DNA of 64,000 nucleotides from Cryptomeria japonica (GCF_030272615.1 NC_081405.1:24659272-24723271), one strand, 5' to 3'; counted from the first letter of the stretch, positions 1 through 13,324 are shown. Notes: generated from the letters alone by a model not told the origin. Made by a program: numbers and translations.

Positions 1-1139
1 ACACACTTGTATTGGGATCCCCTTTATATGTATGAGCTCATGCTCAACTGGTATTTGTTCCAACCGATATGTTGTATTCTAGTCTTTAGACTAGTAGTGA
101 TTTTGCAGAATGTGTTTCCCGGTTTGAAGCAGCATGTCGACCCCAAGCGGTTCGTAGATCACAAGCGATATGAGGGAGCAAAGCGGCACAACACATTCTT
201 ACCAGTCTTTATTTTTGTCAAACCGACAACCGGTATTTTGTATGAACCGGTAATACTCTGTGATGAGTTACCAACCGACATTTTGTGATGAGTTACCAAT
301 CCACTGATTGTTTGACAGTGTCGACACATTAATGGTGATTCCTGTGTCGTGTTACTAAGTATGTCTAGGTTCATTGAACCTAGGAAATTGTAAACAAATC
401 CCATTGGACTGACATAAAATCAGATTCCTTTAAAAGGACATCATGTCTAGGGTTTTAGGTTGTTGTGAAAAGGGTTAATGTTGAGCTAGGGTTTAAGGTG
501 GATGTTGAGTTGTTGGAAGAGCGATCTTATCTGAGAAGATCGAGCTGTAACTAAGAGAGAGATAGAGAAGACTAAAGTAATGCTGGGATGCATTAGCTGT
601 GAGCAATACTGGATCTAACCAAGCAGTTTGTGCTATTAGATAGATCAAACACTTGTTGATTACTCACATCTTTAACAAGTCAGTAGCCCCTAACCGGGTA
701 GGCCTCAAAGCCTTTGTAAAATCCTCTAACAAGGTGGTTCACACATGTGAATCTAAAGTCCTCTAACAAGGTAGTCTTTAATCGAACTTATCTCCTAACA
801 GAGATTGAGATTCCTAATAGGATATGTTCTGGTGAAGAACATTGTAAGACCTTAACTGGTCTGACCTTAACCAGTCTGGTTTCTATTCTATAGATAGTGA
901 CTTGTGAGTTACATCTCACCGTGGGTTTTTTCCAGTTGGGTTTCCATGTCAAATATCTTGTGTTATGGTTTTATTGCTTTTGTGGGTGAATGTTTTATTC
1001 ACATTTTGGTTTGTATGTGTGGTAACCAGTTTGACTGTCAGACTGCTTTACCGGTTTATCTTTAGACTATGTAAGTGTTTTAGTGCAAAGATTTTTGGCA
1101 TACTAATTCACCCCCCCCCCCCCTTCTTAGTATTCATCA
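1..1139 (+). repeat. LTR of a copia-like family, copy A, left end outside window
   Basis: This stretch aligns by eye with the solo LTRs at 3908-5050 and 42465-43644. Shared blocks include the 'ctctaacaaggta' segments, the 'gggttt(c)ca' segment near 905-950 and the C-rich 3' end (a run of C around 1111-1123 followed by 'cttagta(t)tcatca'). The LTR ends in CA at 1139. By comparison with copy B, about 40 bases of its 5' end lie before the window. No primer-binding site follows the CA, so it is a solo LTR or a 3' LTR; the left target duplication cannot be checked here. Confidence 0.75.
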
Positions 1140-3530
1140 AACATATGATCCCAAACTAGTGATCAATGCATCTCCATACAGAACTTCCAATTCCAAGTGT
1201 ATATGAACATCTTGGAAGATCACTAAGACCAAACAAAGAAACAACAAACCATAAACATGTAGCATGTCCTTGTACAAATACCTCTAAGTGTCAATTACGC
1301 CAAGTAAGATCTCCTTCACATCTCCAAGAGAAAATCCATAACAATATCCAACCCATTCAACCTCAAGAGATAAAACATAACATATGTATCATGTATCTAC
1401 ATGGATGTAAGCCTCTCAAAGAAGATTAGACTACTCCATTTCCTATTTCAGGAACTCATCCCACTACCATCCCCTATGATCATTATAAAATAAAACACAT
1501 TCCAAGGAGATAACCATGATATCCATCTCTCACAATGAATCCTCTAGAACTATCTAACTTAGCTCAAGATCCATGAATATGAAAGAAAATAATAAACCAC
1601 TTAAGAGAAACAATGGGCAATGCCTCTCAAGTTATAAATTGCTGAGTTGCTCCTCCAAGATATCCAAGTCATCATGAATCATCCAAGAGCAATCTCCTCA
1701 TAGGTCTCTATTGAACTCATGTTCAACCAAGGTGTAGGCTCCTCGGACTTCCAACTGAAATCTCATCAAGAGTAACCATCTCAGCATATGTTTGTCATCT
1801 CAAGAGAACTATAGCTTCACCTAAGTCTCAATGTATCCATGAGTACCAACAAATGATCAATCCATGCCAAACTCCAAATCCATCTCTATACTCCCATGAA
1901 GTTCTCAAGCATATGACCAATGCACCCATTACAAATAAAACTCACTAGACCACTATCAAAGCTCCAACCTGCAAAATTAGGAACCCATTGTTGGTTCCCA
2001 AAACCATAGATTGGAAATCCTAGAGCTTTGCCAAATCTCTTATTGATTTCTCAATCAGCCTTGGCTAACAAATAGGAATGGTCGAAGACCAAATTCTCCT
2101 GCACTTTAGGCTCCAATAAACCTAGGTGGGTATACCTTAATCTCCAAAGCACAAGAAGACTTCTTTATAGTGAATTTAAGCTTGTCAAATTAGCTGTTTA
2201 CAGGAATGGAAAGATGTTTCCTACACTTATGCTTTATTATGTGCTTTTAAATTGCCTTAATCTGAAAACTTGAGTATAATTGATGATGAATAAAATCTTA
2301 TAAGAGAATGTTGTTGGAACCTTGAGTGGTTATGAAAAACAATGCTAGTAGAAACTAAAAATATGCTTCTCTGGTGAGGGCTTTCTGCACACTGAATTTA
2401 CTCACAAAAAACTAATAACAAACCAGTGCCTTATCTGACAATTTACATGTTATTTAATGGACAAATGTTCATGATCCTTGGAGATAGTTTGAAAAAACTC
2501 ACAAGTATGCAAGACTATCACTGCAATGACTTCAATGTATGTAATAAGATCAACAAAAATGATTATGTCATCTATATAACAACAAATGGTATAACACCAC
2601 AACAAACCCTATTTAGATTCATCCAAAGGATTTTAACTCATCAACATCACATAACATGAAACGATTTGAAGATAAAAACAATAAATGTTGTATATTAATG
2701 TTTGGAACAATGGGTATACATAAACTGCAGACTCACAAATACTTTATGGTACACTGGCTTGCACAAAATGGATTTTCATTTTCACAGACCTGTTTTACAT
2801 AATACTGCTAGTTCCAATAGACAATCTAGAAAATAGTAATCTTACTTTTGTTATGTGCCTCATTGGATACAAAATGACTCTCTATATATACATGACTCAA
2901 TCAATATGAATGAAAGGACACACCCTTTCATTAGTACAAACAAAGATTAACAAAATTCCTAACTATCCCTCTTAACTGCTATAACTAAAACACATTACAA
3001 TGACAAAGACTAACTCTTTCCATCCAGCCGTAGACCACATTTCTGGATATGCCGAAGATATTTTTCCTCTTTATATGTACAAGCATTGAAGATAATATCT
3101 TTGACCACTATCTCTGTTGTAACAAAGCTTTCAATTTATTCCCCTGTTTCATTCATGTCCAACGCATCTACACGGGAAACGCTAAGGGATGAACTAAGCA
3201 GAGATCAATGTTCGATAATCCACTGGTGTTTATCCTTCATAACCCCTGTATCATCTACCACGCTTGGAAACCCATGATTAACAATTCCTTTGCATTCCTC
3301 ATATTTAGTATTAAATTTTGTCGTGAATCCTTGATGAGTATCAATTAGTTTTTTGACCTTATTTATCCTTTTGTCACTCAGAGTCTAATCCTGCAGTAGA
3401 ATGTTTAACCTATCAAGGATCCTCTAGTACGATAATGTGTTATCCATGGTTTTCTGGTAAACAGTCCAGAATTACTCTAATACCTTCTACAAATTTTCAA
3501 ATCATTTTGACAATATGTCATGACCATGGG
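1140..3530. other. Non-coding, decayed repeat-like DNA
   Basis: I see no convincing gene. 1140-2160 is rich in 'ccat/catc' triplets and resembles in texture the non-coding interior at 8440-10290. Around 2119-2138 lies a 20-base block that recurs exactly at 57188-57207. 2881-2930 has a TATA-like 'ctatatataca' and a small hairpin (TGAAAGG/CCTTTCA). 3000-3530 is probably the eroded 3' part of the minus-strand pseudogene that follows. Confidence 0.4.
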
Positions 3531-3531
3531 A

Positions 3532-6500
3532 TCAAGCTCTTCCAACCTTCAACTTCATCATGTGTCTAAAAGCCTTGTCCACATCTATGATCTTTGGCCT
3601 TTTATTTGGGGGATAAAGGGCCCACAAATGCATAGCCTCATCATCTAGATCATATCTTGATCCAATGAAGATGTCATTCATGCCTTGAATGTCCAATTTG
3701 AAATCCTTCTTCTCTGAATGCAATAGGCTATCAAAAATAAAAGATGCACTAACATCCCAAACTGGAAAAAGGATGATTCCCGCCTCTACTAGAAGTTGCC
3801 TTCCTCTTTGAGGGGTCATACTTTCTACCTCTGCATCGATATCAGCCTTCAGTTTCCTAAGCATCTTTGCCTCATTCTCTGGTGTTATATCAGGAATTGA
3901 TTCTCTTTGTTGGTATTTTGATGATGTTTAGTTGTGATTATCTTTGATGGACACACACTTATTTTATGTATGAGTTATTCTCCACTGGTAATATGTGTTG
4001 TATTGTTCGTACTGGTAGTATATGTCATTGTATGTATAGTATTTGTTTGTAGAAGACTATCAGTGTTTTGTAGAAAATGCTTACCGGTCAAAGCATGATC
4101 AAAGATCTGAAGCGGTATTAAGACATCAAGCGGTATGAAGACCTCAAGCGGAATGAGGACCCCTAGTGGTAGTCAATCTTTTTGATCGGAACACTATGTT
4201 CAAGTTTACCAATGTTTGTTTATCGATAATCGGTATACTGTGTTAAACTAGTAAAATTATAATCTGTGATGAGTTATCATCCACCGACACTTTGGCGATG
4301 CTTCTGTGTCATGTTACCAAATGTGTCTAGATGCTTTGAACCTAGGAAATTGTAGTCCAATCTCATTGGACCGACATGAAATCATCTTGCTATTTAAGGA
4401 CATCATGTCTTGTGTTTTATAACGATGAATGTATGTATGTGTGTGTGTGTATATTGAAGAGAGAAGTTGTTATAGAAGCATCGTGTGATAGAGATTGAAC
4501 ATGCAAAGGATAGAAGATTGAAGTAATGTTGCAATGCATTAACAGAGAGTTGTCAAGGATCTAATCAAGAATTTTGTGCTATTATCTAGATCATTCACTT
4601 GTTGATTACTAATCTCTTCGAAAAGTCTGAAACCCTTAACCAGGTAGGCCCAGTCAAACCTTTTGTAAAATCCTCTAACAAGGTAGTTCATAGTTGTGGA
4701 TCTAAAATCCTTTAACAAGACTTATCTTCTAACATAGATCTGGATTCCTAACAAGATTTGTTTTGGTGAAGAACATTGTAAGGCCTTAACTGGTCTGGTT
4801 ACTATTCTGCAGATAGTTGAGTTGTGAGTTTTACTCACTGTGGTTTTTCCCATTTGGGTTTCCACATCAAAATATCTTGTGTTATGGTGATTGTGCTTCT
4901 GTGGGTGAATGCTCTATTTGTTATTTGGCTTGTTTGTGTTTTAATTGGTTTATTCTTTAAACTACTATATTGATCTGCAGTAAAATTGCTTAAAAGTTTG
5001 GTTAATTTTTTGGGCATACTAATTCACCCCCCCCCTCTTAGTAATCATCACTCTTAGTCTTTTTCCTTTAAAATGATACAGGAAGGACCTAAATTCCTTT
5101 GATTTGATGAACTCATCATCAAACACAAAAGAGGTATACTCCTCTAGTCTAACATCTACATCTGCATTTATCCTCGCAACAATTATTTCATGTGCTTCAA
5201 GCTCCTCTTCCCTTTCAGGCCTCTTGAATCTTGAAACAACCTCATTCTCTCTAGACTCGCTCTCCACTTCTTATTCTTCTCCCATGTCCTGCAATATTTG
5301 TCTTTTTTCTTCCAATTTCTGGTTCAAATCCTAAATGATCAACATAGCCTCCTCAGATTCCTTGTTCTTGAAGATATCCCGAGCTTCAATGTGCTCAAGA
5401 AAATAATCTCCCAGATTTTGCCCTTTTCTACTTTGGTGGATATAACCTTCCGGGTCATAATTCTTTCAGCTTGTGTGCTCATAGAGGTTATAATATTCTA
5501 TTAACCTCTTGTCAATGATTTCATATGCCTTTGTAGACACAATAGTGAAATCTCCAAAATGTAAAGTCCCAGGCAAGAAAACTTGTTTATGGGCACCCCC
5601 AAAATGCATTGCATTTGAGACACTCATTTGCCTTACAATCTCTAGGTAGGCAATTCTGTCAGGTGTAGGTTTCAGTAGCACATAAGGAGCTCCTTTGAAT
5701 CCAAAAACTCTAACATATGTGAAATCCTGGCATACATACCAGTCACCCCAATTGTGATTCACCCTAGTATCTCCATGCTCATGGAGTCTAAGGAATCTTT
5801 TGATTTCTTCTTAAAATGACCCATCAAAAGAGACTCCAAAAGCTCTGTATAAAGGTTGCACAAAGGAATCTTCAAATTTGATATAGTGAGATCTCATGAA
5901 CCGAGAATCCCACAGTGATACCCACAATTGAACAGGTTGCTCCTGTCCATCCTTGCCATGAGCATTTAGCTTTAATTCCCCAGGTCACAATCCCCTGAGT
6001 CATCCATAAAACAAGACAATATGCATCAACAATGAATAAAACCTAAAGGATTTGTTGGGGTTATTCTGAAGGCTTAAGAAACCCTCATGCATCTTCTCAA
6101 CAATATAAGTAGCATAGTCAAATTTTCTCGGCTCATGCATCTGTGTGTCGGCAGCAAGTACCAAAGGTCCTACCCAAGCTACATACGGAACTTCCACTCC
6201 TCCCACTTGTCTGCACGCCATATAGGTGTACTGCAAATATTGCCTAAAAATGTTGATGTCAAATGGGGGCCCGTCATCTTTTGTCAACTTTCCTTTCTCA
6301 GCATTATGTATGGCCAAATTCTACCCATTGTACATAGTGTCCATCTTTGTATACTCTTCTTCTAGTTTTTCAAAAGATAGAGGCACGTTAGATTCAAGAC
6401 CAAGACCAAAAACCTCATGAATGGTGGCCATTGAAATGCAGATGAATGCTTCACCATTTGGCAATTGAATGCATCTTTTTGTGGCATTGTAAGCCCTAGC

Positions 6501-6879
6501 TAATGTCTTCATCAACTGGACATTCACAAAGACGTTAGGAATCACAAGCTTATCCAATCCATTTATCCATTGGGGTTGGATTACTCCTCCTTGTATAGTG
6601 ATACAAGAACAACTCGTGACCTCTAATCCTAGTCCAGACATCACCAAATTCCTTGAAATCATCTTCTAAGTGGTCACGGACGGGCAGGTTAGCCTTAGAT
6701 CTCTGGGATTCGGCTCTTGGTGAACCCATTTGATCAATCATGTCTTGATTTAGTTTCCACCTCTGTGCACCCTCTCCACCTTTAGACTTCTTTGAGGCAC
6801 TCTCAGAAGCCTCGGTAACCTTTCTTTTTCCTTTTGAACTAGAGCCCTCTATATCTGAATACCTGAAGCTTAACTTCAC
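3532..6879 (-). pseudogene. Decayed gene of an unrecognised repetitive plant family, copy B
   Basis: Minus-strand frames at 6550-6879, 6321-6662, 6000-6317, 5466-5762, 5019-5267 and 3532-3864 follow one another in the order expected for a single protein. They are separated by in-frame stops and by one frameshift near 6555, where both frames cover a 'DKWI/QWI' segment. The N-terminal part is Lys/Ser/Glu-rich. A middle block (about 6321-6560) contains 'LPNGEAFICISMATIHEVFGL', loosely like the LP-GE-xxL-DVxxLLGL pattern of plant mobile-domain proteins; this is resemblance only. The C-terminal third is charged and probably helical. A solo LTR (3908-5050) interrupts the frame; removing it with one target repeat restores an uninterrupted reading frame across the join. 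A second copy, also broken, lies at 41300-51020. I do not know the function; a retrotransposon-carried or multicopy host gene is possible. Confidence 0.6.
3908..5050 (+). mobile_element. Solo LTR, copy B, with 5-bp TSD CTCTT
   Basis: The sequence begins TGTTGG at 3908 and ends ATCATCA at 5050. It is flanked by CTCTT at 3903-3907 and again at 5051-5055. Internal landmarks shared with copies A and C are the repeated 'cctctaacaagg' segments, a 'gtttttcccatttgggtttcca' type segment (4840-4865) and the C-run near the 3' end. There is no internal region, so this is the product of LTR-LTR recombination. It is inserted opposite to the direction of the pseudogene it interrupts. Confidence 0.9.
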
Positions 6880-6959
6880 TCCAATCTCTCTGTCTGCTTC
6901 AATTTTCTATGCCAATTCCTTATACCATCTTTTATATATAGATTTGATGTTTCAAGGAT

Positions 6960-8110
6960 ATTTACTCAATTGAAATGATGTTGTAATTCACCTCATGTAA
7001 GCATAGACCTATTCGTTGCTTGTATTTAATAATGGCGGGTGAATTTGTTAAGATCAGATTTTGAAATTGCTAGTCGTCATAACTCTTCCAGATAATTCAA
7101 TCACTTGACGTCACCCATCCTTTTCATTAGCATAGGTCTTACCAATCACTCCATCAGGTATCGACGTAACTCATTTATTATAATTTTGATGGTTATAACT
7201 TCCCTGATGGCTACGCCTTCTATCTAAGCTTTGTCTTTACCTCTATATCCCATCGACATAGCTCATCCCGATCTACCCTCCTTCTATTCCTCCATGGAAT
7301 TCTACCCATTGGGTATCGACGTAACCCCAAAGATGCTACTTTGATAGTTTAAGATATCCCACGAGTCCTCCTTCGAATCCAGAATCTAGCTTGCTACATC
7401 AGGTCACTTTATCAGGCATCGGGACAACTTACTTTATGTTTCTCTAATGACCCGATGCCATCGCCTTCGTACTTATGTGTCATTTTATTCCTCTGGTCTA
7501 TCGACATATATTTCCCCAATAAGATCTCCTCCTTCACACCTATCTTGGTTTTTTTATCAGGTATTGGCATAGCAAAAATTGTCCACTTCTGATGAGGTGG
7601 TGATATCTCGATGACTTGGTCTTCAATCGGTGTAACTCATCCCAATGAAATATCCTTCTTCATGCCCAGCTTATCCTTCGTATCGAGTATCGGCGTAACC
7701 TAAAACACATTTCATTGATGGTTTGAGTTATCCCGATAACTCAGTATTTTCTACCTTTTGGAATTGCCTCATCAGAGTAAGTCATGTTGATGGCACCACC
7801 TTTGTCACCTAGCCCATTGAGTATCGGGTAGCATGAAATGACATTTTCCGATGACCCGGTGACATTGTTGATCCTTACTTTGTATTCTCCTTCATCGGTG
7901 TAAGTTATACCAATAAACTCATCGACTATCGGCACAACATTTTTCTCATACCCTCGATAGTGAATGTTACGCCGATGATACCCTCCTTATGAACTTTCTT
8001 TTGGTTTGCCTTCAGAGTGATCGGTCTAGGTCATGCTGATTACCCCTTTCATTATTTTTGCTAGTCGGTCTTGTCGGGGTAATTTACGTCGATAGCTCAA
8101 ATTTGATAAT
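6960..8110. repeat. Field of degenerate, irregular short repeats
   Basis: The motif (A/T)TCG(A/G)(C/T)(G/A)TAAC and variants recurs at least a dozen times (for example near 7162, 7252, 7312, 7500, 7635, 7682, 7892 and 7926). It is usually followed by 'tcat' or 'ccc' and alternates with 'gatg(a/g)cccgatg' and 'ccttc' blocks. Spacing is irregular, about 50-105 bases. Minus-strand frames across it (such as 7741-7935) are short and I regard them as by-products. It lies just upstream of pseudogene copy B. Confidence 0.5.
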
Positions 8111-10380
8111 TATGCTTAATCAAGCTCCCCTTCATATATCATTTGTACTGCAACCTTTCATGGAAACTTCATATGTGTTATTTAAATGACAAATTTATCA
8201 CATAGGCCCAGAGAATGCCTTATAAGGATCCCCATACTGTCATAATGAAATTCCCTTATGTAGTCCCTATTAAGTGCCAACCCTTAGCATGCCCTAGTGG
8301 CACTTGTCCAATTTTTGAAAAATAGGTTACAGTAGGGTTTTTCTAGTATTGAAGTATACCTCCTACACATACAATCCAACAATGAATGCTCTTGTAATGA
8401 AAATGTATATATAGAACATCAGATAAATAGCACAAAATATTTTGCAAAAATATGTGCTAACACCCATCATGACATCACGATCTTACCATCCCCTCCTAGG
8501 AGATTACATGCTCCAAGTGAACATACCATGGTCTCAAGAGCAATGTATCATGCCAAAATCTAATGTGCAATCAAGAGTATACCATGGAATAACACCAACA
8601 TACTCTAAACCAACATCACCTGTCAAGCACCACCAACACCTCACACGAAAGACTGTAAGAGTCCTCCATGGTCGCAAGATGTTATACATCCTCAAATAGT
8701 GTACATGCAAAACATGAAAGAACCCTTTTGTAGCAAAAGGATCTAAGAGTCCCTCCAAACCATCTACATCAATATAGAAGATCATCCATCACCAAGTGAT
8801 GAATACACAGTCACTGCTAAAGCTCCCACTGAAACATGATACCAATCTCTCCAAGAACATGAAACACCATCTCCCAAATCTGAAAAAATCATCGAGGTCC
8901 ACAAACATACAAGTGTACAATATCACACCAAGTGAAACCAAGATCTCCAAGCCAAGGAAATACACCATGCTACAGGACCCCATAACTGACTATCCAGGTA
9001 CTCACTTATCATCCATCCTCTCATCCCAGAGAAAACACACCAATGCACAAGTGACCACAGACAAGGTCAACTAGCAAGTCTACATCAATACTGAATCAAA
9101 CCTCGTGGATATAGATAGTCATCCCACTGCAAATGAATAGGTGATCAACCCACACAAATGCATAACCCATAGATCTAATCATTGTAGCATGCAAATTGAG
9201 ATCTCAATGAGAATAATCATGTAGACAACATGACTCAAGCACCAGATCAAGCATAGATTTGATTTGCCAATCATGTCCACATTGAGTGTGCCATAGTCTA
9301 GGAATCCACCAAGAATCACCATAGATATGATGAGTGACTAATCACATACCAATATCTCCATGCAGAGAAAGCATCTCACCTCCGATCACCATGCACAAAG
9401 CATGCATGGAGAAGTGTAACCATCATATCCAGTAACACCCTAAAGGAAACAGGGTCTAGAAAATACCTCCTCAACAGATCCACAAAACCGCAAGTCTTTT
9501 TCTTGACCATGTAAAACCTATAAAACCACTATGTTTGAGAACACCCATGCACATCCATACCTACTTCACATCTAGAAGAATCAAAAGCCTGAAAGAGCAC
9601 CACATAGCTTAGCCCAAAACAATGGACTATCATAGATGAACATCACCATAGATTTTGAAGGAAAATATATAAACCCCTCATATCCAAGGAACATGAATCT
9701 GAGCCATGCAAGTACAATCATCCATAAGGAAAAATAAGGTTGAGAACTCCAGACCCATTTGTAGGCCAACTCCTTAACCACCATCAATACATGCATATGA
9801 GGGAGACATGCTATTCTAGAAGCTTCCAGATCATCAAATGGTCAACTCCATAGCCTCCATGCATTCAAGGTAACAAAAGCAACACCTTCTAATATTAGGA
9901 AAAGCAAGCACCTAGCATAAGCACATCACTTCATAGTTGAAACAACCCAAGCTTCTCCATATCACTAGGGAGCCACTCAAAGACACCCAATATGAAAACT
10001 TTGTTGTATGCAACCACAAAGCGTAAAAAGAACACCCCATGCATCAGGAATTATTTTGTTGTCAACAGGAGCTTCGGATTGAAACATCATTTCAATGTGA
10101 CCAACTCCATTTTGTCCCTCTTAATCATCCTTCAAAATGTGTGTTGTCTCCTTAGACTGAAACAACTACAAAAATTTCACTCACCAAAGGACCAATATTC
10201 AGTCGATTCCTTCAAATTCCCTCAAGCTTGCAAGGCTAAGAATTTTTCACAAAAGGAATACCTATAAATTGAAACACCAAGGATCTTCACGTGCATTAAC
10301 ATGCAAGCAACATGCGATTCCATGCAAGTACATGCAACTCACAAATGCGCATGCAAGCAACCTGCAAATCCTAGAATACA
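8111..10380 (-). other. Non-coding interior of a minus-strand LTR element
   Basis: This CA-rich stretch holds only short Trp-rich or low-complexity frames on either strand. It adjoins a primer-binding site and LTR on its right, so it is best read as the interior of a minus-strand, non-autonomous or heavily eroded element. The leader next to the primer site (10290-10375) repeats 'catgcaag' and 'acatgca' words several times. I could not find the matching left LTR. Confidence 0.4.
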
Positions 10381-10394
10381 ACTCTAATACCAAA
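10381..10394 (-). other. Primer-binding site, initiator-Met tRNA type
   Basis: Read on the minus strand this is TTTGGTATTAGAGT, which matches the usual plant TGGTATCAGAGC site except for two changes. It abuts the LTR at 10396, as expected for a 5' LTR in minus orientation. Confidence 0.7.
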
Positions 10395-10395
10395 T

Positions 10396-11396
10396 GAAAG
10401 GAAAATGGGCATCCTAGAAAAGACATATGAGATGAGTATGTGCATCCAACATTAATTACAAATGCAAAATACTATGACATAAAGCACAATCAGGCACATT
10501 TTATCTCCCACATTAACATATTAGAGGAAAGTGATTGCAATTTAAGATCTTACCATATCAAACAATAGTTTCAGTAGCATGCATATATTTAGATTCAACA
10601 ACATAGAATCATAAAACAGAAGAAAAGACAAAAGAATAGAACACAAATATACCGTGGAGAAAACCCTTTTGAGTAAAAAAACCCACACTCTGAAACCATA
10701 GAGCTATTGTATTATTCAGCAACAAAAACAGTTACAATACAATTTTCAGGCTCTAGACATGGAGATTTACATCCTGCTTCATCCTGGAGAAAATCCGGCA
10801 GCATAACTCTTTTAAAATGAACTCCTCTCTCTACAACTCCTATATAAATTCTTATATTTATAGAGCTTACAAATTAAAACCAATAGCCTTCCAAAAGTAT
10901 CCACATTCAGTGTATCTGTGAATGTAAATAGAAATTACCTTTTGCATACCTCTTGCATAATAATATTTAAAATCCAAATATTATTTATTCCATAAACATA
11001 AATCATCCAAGATGAGATAAATAAGCCTTTTTCTAATTTGGAACTTTTCATTTTACTCCAAGTCTATCTAAGTGGAAGATTTGGTCTCGCTGAGAATCTT
11101 TCCAAAAACGTGCACAAGAAAGGAAACAAACTATGTAGCCACTTTTTATAAAATGTGAGATTTGAAGAACTCCAATCAAAATTTCTTCACAAAGTTCCTT
11201 CCTTGTGCCAAGTGACACAATTTCCTTTCACCTCAAAGCTTGTTGCACCCAACTTGCCATCGGGCCCCACAATTAAGCTTTGCACTTTGGAAACTTAATA
11301 TATTTCATTAAATAAATAAAATCAGCACACAAGACCATTAAATTAATTAAATAATTTCCTTGGGACTCCTAAGGTTGAGGCACATTAATCCCAACA
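10396..11396 (-). repeat. 5' LTR of a minus-strand copia-like element
   Basis: Read on the minus strand it starts TGTTGGGATT (at 11396) and ends CCTTTCA (at 10396), directly before the primer-binding site. It contains a TATA-like stretch (10843-10855) and a 'gggttttctccacggta' segment (10649-10668) of the kind common in plant copia LTRs. About 1.0 kb. The left partner LTR was not found, so the target duplication is untested. Confidence 0.65.
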
Positions 11397-12117
11397 ACAT
11401 TCATCATCATTGAGCTCAACCTCCACAACTTGATGCAACAAAAAATTGGTGGAAAAAGTATTTGTTTTTATTAATATTTACTAACTCTTACACTTTATCT
11501 TTGATAAAATTATATGTATTTTGAATAGATTAAGTTAATGTCATTTTAACTTGTTCCTACATAATCAAAATTCTATGTACACAATAAAAGAGTTGCCCAT
11601 GTCATTACAACCAGAGAGCAAGAACAAATGGCTGAGAACCGATATTGAAACCATATAAGAAAACATCGAACTATGGCCATTGTTAGTAATAATGCTTTAA
11701 TTTACAATCGTGTAAGACATATGGAGGAAATCATAATCATTTCTCCTACGCCAGAACCACCACTAGGCTTGGAATAATGACAATGCACCATGTTATCCCA
11801 TAGCATCTTAGCTTTTGCACCAAGTAAGGAAAATATTTGAGAAATTTTTTATGTTATTTTCTAGCATCTTTTATCGTCTAGCATGTAGATAAAGATGAGT
11901 GATTTGTAGCTTCTTTTCAAAAGAGCTTATTGTAGATAATTTATTTGTGTAAATTATTTGAAACTGAACATGGTATAATTTTTTGATTTTGTATGTATCA
12001 GAATCTAATTGTGGTCCTTCATTGACAAGTTTTCTATGTGCTTACTTGTCACCGCCCACTTTCTCACTATTTAATAATTCATTTATTTTCCATATCGTTA
12101 AGGCATATTACATTCAC
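11397..12117. other. AT-rich intergenic DNA
   Basis: No coding, RNA or repeat feature that I can support. Confidence 0.5.
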
Positions 12118-12437
12118 TAATGGATGCAAAAATGTATTAATAAAAACTAGAAGCATTAAATTTGACGTGTTTGTGACATGTAAATGCATGAAAAGTAATA
12201 AAATGTTTTATTTATTTCTCCTCTCAACTACTACTCACTCTGAGTTTAACTATTAATCAATTATGTCTATCTCCATCACATAATGGATGCACAAATATAT
12301 GTTAATAAAAACTAGAAACATTAAATTTGATGTGTTTAAATGCATGTAAAAAACATATTTTATTTATTTTCTCCTCTCAACTACCACTTACTTTGAGTTT
12401 AACTATTAATCAATTTTGTCTATCTCCATCATACTAA
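12118..12437. repeat. Tandem pair of ~160-bp repeats
   Basis: Two head-to-tail copies start at 12118 and 12281, each opening with 'taatggatgcA'. They run through 'ataaaaactagaa' and 'cctctcaacta' to 'tctatctccatcat'. The second copy has small deletions. A more diverged relative appears at 12815-13020. Confidence 0.8.
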
Positions 12438-12470
12438 CAGTTAACTTCGTAATTATGTGAATCTAATATT

Positions 12471-12772
12471 ACTAGCATACTTATCTTTAAAGGAATATAG
12501 GTAAAGTATGTGAAAAGATATTATATTTTTTCATTATTCTACTTAAAAAATTATTACATTATTATATTATGATATTGTAGTCAATATAATTTTTTAAAAA
12601 AAAATAGTAATATCTTAATAATAATTTAATATTGATTACAATATCATAATATAATAATAATTTAATATTAATTACAACATAAAATATAATTATTTTTTAA
12701 GTGGAATAATGAACAAATATGATATCTTTCAGCATGACTTACCTATATTTCTCTAAAAATAGGTACACTAGT
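12471..12772. mobile_element. Palindromic MITE-like element
   Basis: The left arm (12471-12600) and right arm (12650-12772) are inverted copies. Both ends read ACTAG..., followed by a block ending 'atataggtaa', then 'gatat..att', 'cattattc(t/c)acttaaaaaat' and an AT-rich centre. About 300 bases, no coding capacity. Flanks look alike ('taata' words) but I cannot fix a target duplication. A partial relative of the right arm lies at 13081-13260. Confidence 0.7.
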
Positions 12773-12814
12773 TACTCCTATTATACTCACATGTGAATAC
12801 AAAAACATGTCAAT

Positions 12815-13260
12815 AGTTTATGACACTTAAATGAATGAAAAGCAAAAATAATATTTTATTATTATTTTTTAATTTAATTTAATTTATTTTCTCCTTCCAT
12901 ACAATCAATTAACTCATTTTTTATTATTTAGTATTAATTATATCTTCACTTCCACCTCTAGTTACCACTTACTCCAATTTTAATTGATCAATCAATTTGT
13001 CTATCTTCGTCATTCAATCAATTAACTTTGTAATTATATCAACTTAATATTATTAAATATGGAGGATTGAAAGTGTCCCTACATAAAGTCAATTTTTTTC
13101 TCAAAAATAAGAATAAGAAAAAATATAAAATAATAATATAATAATATAATCATATCTCGATTATAATTTAATATTATAATATTTTTTTAAGTGAAATAAT
13201 GAACAAATATAATATAATGTAATTCTTCTCTATTTAAAACCGATTTTAGAAAAAGTCTAA
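12815..13260. repeat. Diverged third 160-bp repeat plus partial MITE arm
   Basis: 12815-13020 matches the 12118/12281 unit in pieces ('aatgcatgaaaag'-like, 'tttattttctcc', 'accacttactc', 'tctatctt'). 13081-13260 carries the 'ttttttaagtgaaataatgaacaaatat' block of the MITE right arm, with extra AT-rich sequence. Confidence 0.5.
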
Positions 13261-13324
13261 TAGAATTTTAAGAGAAAAAAAAAAGGAAATATGGGAGAGA
13301 GAGTATTCGCCATGAACATGCAAT

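Noticed and set aside
8442..9796. Plus and minus frames in the CA-rich stretch as small genes
   Set aside because: Trp- or Ser/Pro-rich translations without domains, overlapping on both strands, as expected from biased composition.
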